Below are positions 18,527 to 20,459 of a DNA stretch of 20,459 nt, in pieces. A program made the position numbers and the translations under genes. Origin of the DNA: Chloroflexota bacterium. Its GTDB lineage: Bacteria; Chloroflexota; Anaerolineae; Anaerolineales; Villigracilaceae. The notes under the pieces are model-generated. The model did not search any database, was not told the DNA's origin, and was given only the letters and a program-made list of their open reading frames with translations. Every line of letters starts with the position of its first letter. Within the stretch, counting starts at the first letter, position 1. Location of the stretch: the NCBI GenBank assembly GCA_016191985.1, contig JACPVB010000234.1:1-20459 (forward strand), read 5' to 3'.

Positions 18527-20003
18527 CCCTCATCATCAAACTCTCGATCCACGCGGCCATTGGCTCGGGCGGCGGATAATTTCGAATCGCAAATTCTCCC
18601 AATCCTCGCGCGCGCAGGATTCGATTCGCAGCTTCCAATCCTGTTACACATGCGCGTTCCAAAAAGAAGGCAGGATTTTCGTGGCGCACCCAATCTCCCG
18701 CGCAATAGAGATTTTCCCACGGTGTTTCAATTCCGAGATGGGTGCCGCGCGCACCGAGAGCGGGCAGGGTGTGCGTGTCTGCATTGCGCTGCAAATAGGG
18801 CGCGATGAGATGTCCCTTTAATTCAGGGAAGGCGCGCTGCACGTCCGTGATGACGTGCGTCAGCAAAACTGCATCTGGCTGCGCGAGCACACTGGGCGGG
18901 CCATACACATGCGCTTCGATGCACGCGCCGCCTGTTTCAGCGTGCCACTTTTTATATGGCGCATAAATTTTTTCCAACCAGAAAAAATTGTGCATCACAA
19001 AGTCACCGCTGAACATGCCAGACTCCGGGCCCCGCCTTGGCTCTTTGTCAAACCACAAACGGATGACGGCGTGGCCCAGCCCATGCGGGAAGAAAAATTT
19101 TTCAGCGGGGAAACTGCTTTTGATAATTGAATCAGCTGCGGGTGAGTCTGAAGCGAGGATTAAGAATGGAGCATGATCTTCGCCTGCGAGTCCATCCTGC
19201 TCCCAATGCGCAATCCAATCCCCATCTCGCGCAGCGTCCACACGCTTCACTCTGCGCTTGAACCTGATCTCACCTCCGAGATTCAGTATCTTCGCTGATA
19301 GTTTTTCGCAGACCTCACCGCCGCCGTTGGGCAGATATTCGAACGACCACGCATCGCGGCGCATGAGCGTGTAAAAACGGAGGAAGGCCAGAAAGCCCGC
19401 CAACGGGACCTGGTCGGGGTCGGTGGCAAGCCCGTTGCGGGTGAGGCCAAAAAAGAGCGAGCGAAAGGCGGGTCCCCATTTTTGAAGCGCCTTGCCAAAG
19501 GTATGGCCCTCAAGCGGTTGATTCTCGACGAAGGGATCGATGCCCAACGCCATCACCAGCACCGACCAGACGTTGAAAATGGAAAGCAGGTCGCGCAGGG
19601 TGAGCATGCCCCAAAAGCGCGGCGAAAGAAAAAGTTGGACGTAATGAAACGGCGCGGGGATGACGCTATTGCGAATGGCGCTGCCGATGGGCGCACGGCG
19701 GATGGAGTCTCCCACGCGGTAAATCCATTGCTCGTCACGCGCACGCACAAGCTCGGAGATGATCTCATGCCGCCGTAGCATAGACTTGAGATTGACATAC
19801 GAAGACCAGATCCCATGCACGCCATGCTCGGACGGGAAACGCCAGTCCTTGATTTGAATCGCTTCCCTGCCCGAGAGACGCCCGCCCACCCGCTCATCCG
19901 CTTCGAGGATGAGCGGGTTCAACCCGCGTTCGGCCAGGTGGAGGGCGGCCGTTAACCCTGCCACTCCGCCGCCAATGATGATGACATCGTAGGGTTTATC
20001 CAT
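18486..20003 (-). CDS. FAD-dependent amine oxidase / carotenoid desaturase-like flavoprotein
   Basis: A 505-residue flavoprotein. The N-terminal Rossmann motif is DVIIIGGGVAGLTAALHLAE (Gly11, Gly13, Gly16), with LILEADERVGGR closing the dinucleotide-binding signature. SEHGVHGIWSSYVNLKSML (~58-76) and PNGGGEVCEKLSAKI are typical of the phytoene/zeta-carotene desaturase and hydroxysqualene dehydroxylase branch. The C-terminal FAD motif is NLYCAGDWVRHENPAFFLERACVTGLEAANRIL (~440-472). A role in isoprenoid oxidation is inferred, not shown, since no other carotenoid or hopanoid gene is in the window. The ATG at 20003 is 7 nt after a TATAAT on the minus strand (20016-20011), another leaderless layout. 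The last ~12 residues are basic and come from a heptad array. It converges on the ABM gene. Confidence 0.87.
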   Translation of the reverse strand: MDKPYDVIIIGGGVAGLTAALHLAERGLNPLILEADERVGGRLSGREAIQIKDWRFPSEHGVHGIWSSYVNLKSMLRRHEIISELVRARDEQWIYRVGDSIRRAPIGSAIRNSVIPAPFHYVQLFLSPRFWGMLTLRDLLSIFNVWSVLVMALGIDPFVENQPLEGHTFGKALQKWGPAFRSLFFGLTRNGLATDPDQVPLAGFLAFLRFYTLMRRDAWSFEYLPNGGGEVCEKLSAKILNLGGEIRFKRRVKRVDAARDGDWIAHWEQDGLAGEDHAPFLILASDSPAADSIIKSSFPAEKFFFPHGLGHAVIRLWFDKEPRRGPESGMFSGDFVMHNFFWLEKIYAPYKKWHAETGGACIEAHVYGPPSVLAQPDAVLLTHVITDVQRAFPELKGHLIAPYLQRNADTHTLPALGARGTHLGIETPWENLYCAGDWVRHENPAFFLERACVTGLEAANRILRARGLGEFAIRNYPPPEPMAAWIESLMMRGRKRRKMRGTSNK

Positions 20004-20010
20004 TGGGGTG

Positions 20011-20016
20011 ATTATA
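20011..20016 (-). promoter_or_regulatory. -10 box of the flavoprotein gene, leaderless geometry
   Basis: Minus-strand TATAAT (20016-20011) ends 7 nt before the ATG at 20003. No Shine-Dalgarno sequence fits between. The -35 region falls in a dispersed CTTCGTG-type repeat and has no consensus hexamer. Confidence 0.5.
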
Positions 20017-20031
20017 TATGACTGCGCTGCG

Positions 20032-20106
20032 AAACACGAAGTACACCAAGGTAAAAAACAAAAAGACTCTTCCTTCGTGCCCCTTCGTGACCTTTGTGTT
20101 TAAAGG
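20032..20106. repeat. Dispersed inverted repeat of the CTTCGTG/CACGAAG type
   Basis: Left arm AAACACGAAGTACACCAAGG and right arm CCTTCGTGACCTTTGTGTTT match at 16 of 20 positions. The centre adds another CCTTCGTGCC unit. This is a widely scattered repeat type in environmental genomes and explains the spurious NTKVTKGHEG reading frame here. It fills the gap between the flavoprotein promoter and the tRNA promoter. Confidence 0.65.
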
Positions 20107-20115
20107 TTTTATATA

Positions 20116-20124
20116 TGGTAAAAT
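20116..20124 (+). promoter_or_regulatory. Extended -10 promoter for the tRNA-Ser pair
   Basis: TGGTAAAAT, an extended -10 (TGN plus TAAAAT at 20119-20124), places the transcript start near 20131, about 30 nt before the first tRNA. TTGTGT at 20094-20099 is a weak -35 with a 19-bp spacer. Confidence 0.5.
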
Positions 20125-20160
20125 CTCGCTCGCATTCCCAAAGAGTCCCTGGGATGCCCT

Positions 20161-20248
20161 GGAGGGATGGCCGAGCGGCTGAAGGCGCATGTCTTGAAAA
20201 CATGTTTGGGTCACACCAACGTGGGTTCGAATCCCACTCCCTCCGCCA
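20161..20248 (+). tRNA. tRNA-Ser (anticodon UGA)
   Basis: Acceptor GGAGGGA (20161-20167) pairs with TCCCTCC (20238-20244). The anticodon stem CATGT/ACATG (20188-20192, 20200-20204) encloses CTTGAAA, giving anticodon TGA at 20195-20197, which reads UCA and related Ser codons. A long variable arm of class II tRNA and the GTGGG/CCCAC T-stem with TTCGAAT are present. The discriminator is G20245 and CCA is encoded (20246-20248). Confidence 0.97.
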
Positions 20249-20251
20249 GCC

Positions 20252-20328
20252 GATTTACGATTGACGATTTTGGATTTATGATTACAATATCAATCGTAAA
20301 TCGTCAATTTGAAAATCGCAAATTGATT
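20252..20328. repeat. Heptameric repeat array F between two tRNA genes
   Basis: Eleven 7-nt units in phase: gatttac, gattgac, gattttg, gatttat, gattaca, then the complementary type tcgtaaa, tcgtcaa, atcgcaa. The two halves are roughly inverted, so the transcript between the tRNAs could fold into a long imperfect hairpin. The array fills the spacer almost completely. Confidence 0.78.
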
Positions 20329-20329
20329 T

Positions 20330-20416
20330 GGGGAGGTGCAAGAGTGGCTGAATGGGCTCACCTGCTAAGTGAGTGCTGGGTAAAACCAGTCGAGGGTTCG
20401 AATCCCTCCCTCTCCG
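20330..20416 (+). tRNA. tRNA-Ser (anticodon GCU)
   Basis: Acceptor GGGGAGG (20330-20336) pairs with CCTCTCC (20409-20415) with one G-U. The anticodon stem CTCAC/GTGAG (20357-20361, 20369-20373) encloses CTGCTAA, giving anticodon GCT at 20364-20366, which reads AGC and AGU. A class II variable arm and T-stem GAGGG/CCCTC with TTCGAAT are present. The discriminator is G20416; CCA is not encoded, unlike the upstream tRNA. Confidence 0.96.
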
Positions 20417-20425
20417 CTAGCAAAG

Positions 20426-20456
20426 ACATGTTCCGAAAGGGGCATGTTTTTGTTTT
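20426..20456 (+). terminator. Rho-independent terminator after the tRNA-Ser pair
   Basis: Stem ACATGTTCC (20426-20434) with GGGGCATGT (20439-20447), including two G-U pairs, a GAAA tetraloop, then a T-rich tract (20447-20456). It starts 9 nt after the second tRNA, so both tRNAs are probably one transcript. Confidence 0.85.
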
Positions 20457-20459
20457 CCA

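Noticed and set aside
19996..20214. 72-codon minus-strand frame containing NTKVTKGHEG
   Set aside because: This peptide is a known by-product of the CTTCGTG-type dispersed repeat, and the frame overlaps a tRNA gene.
20252..20328. CRISPR array
   Set aside because: The repeat unit is 7 nt, degenerate and without spacers; no cas gene is in the window. The same holds for the other heptad arrays.

Overview
The window looks like a chromosomal segment of a Chloroflexota bacterium, most likely class Anaerolineae. This is inferred from protein flavour and gene content (endonuclease-type MutL, paired Tat-exported DUF1800/DUF1501 proteins, a motor-less helicase-associated protein, DprE1/DprE2-like enzymes, LipB) and from abundant short dispersed repeats between genes. 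No taxonomic marker is present, so the assignment is not proven. No prophage, insertion sequence or CRISPR array is seen.

Layout. Bases 1-1658, minus strand: the start of an S41 carboxy-terminal protease (cut by the window edge), an 80-residue membrane protein and a HAD nucleotidase-like phosphatase. A 61-bp divergent promoter separates the phosphatase from mutL (1720-3534). A PAS-GGDEF diguanylate cyclase follows (3653-4621) with a strong terminator. Bases 4884-7886, minus strand, hold a two-gene unit: DUF1800 lipoprotein, then DUF1501 protein. Bases 8176-11203, minus strand, hold a three-gene run: an SDR and an FAD-linked oxidase that together resemble DprE2/DprE1 (polyprenyl-phosphate pentose 2'-epimerisation), then lipB. 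Plus-strand genes at 11299-13608 are a GAF-GGDEF protein and a diacylglycerol kinase-family lipid kinase. A four-helix membrane protein (13690-14190, minus) faces away from a helicase-associated protein (14315-15943, plus). Then come a Kbl/BioF-type PLP enzyme, a higBA toxin-antitoxin pair, an antibiotic-biosynthesis-monooxygenase-type protein, a convergent amine-oxidase/carotenoid-desaturase-like flavoprotein, and two tRNA-Ser genes (UGA and GCU).

Three themes cut across the genes. (1) Five start codons lie exactly 6 nt downstream of a TANAAT -10 box, and a sixth lies 7 nt downstream. This predicts leaderless mRNAs for mutL, the HAD phosphatase, the PAS-GGDEF gene, the helicase-associated gene, higB and the flavoprotein. 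Two of these genes also have a terminator stem overlapping the stop codon, so their transcripts would have almost no untranslated sequence. (2) Degenerate 7-nt periodic repeats fill many gaps, abut stop codons, sit between the tRNA genes and run in frame through the MutL linker. (3) Several families of palindromic REP-like elements are scattered through the gaps: a GTAGGGACAC family, a GGTGGTC family, the CTTCGTG and ACGCAAAG types, and a 38-bp perfect palindrome. The least expected gene finding is the DprE1/DprE2-like pair outside the mycolata.
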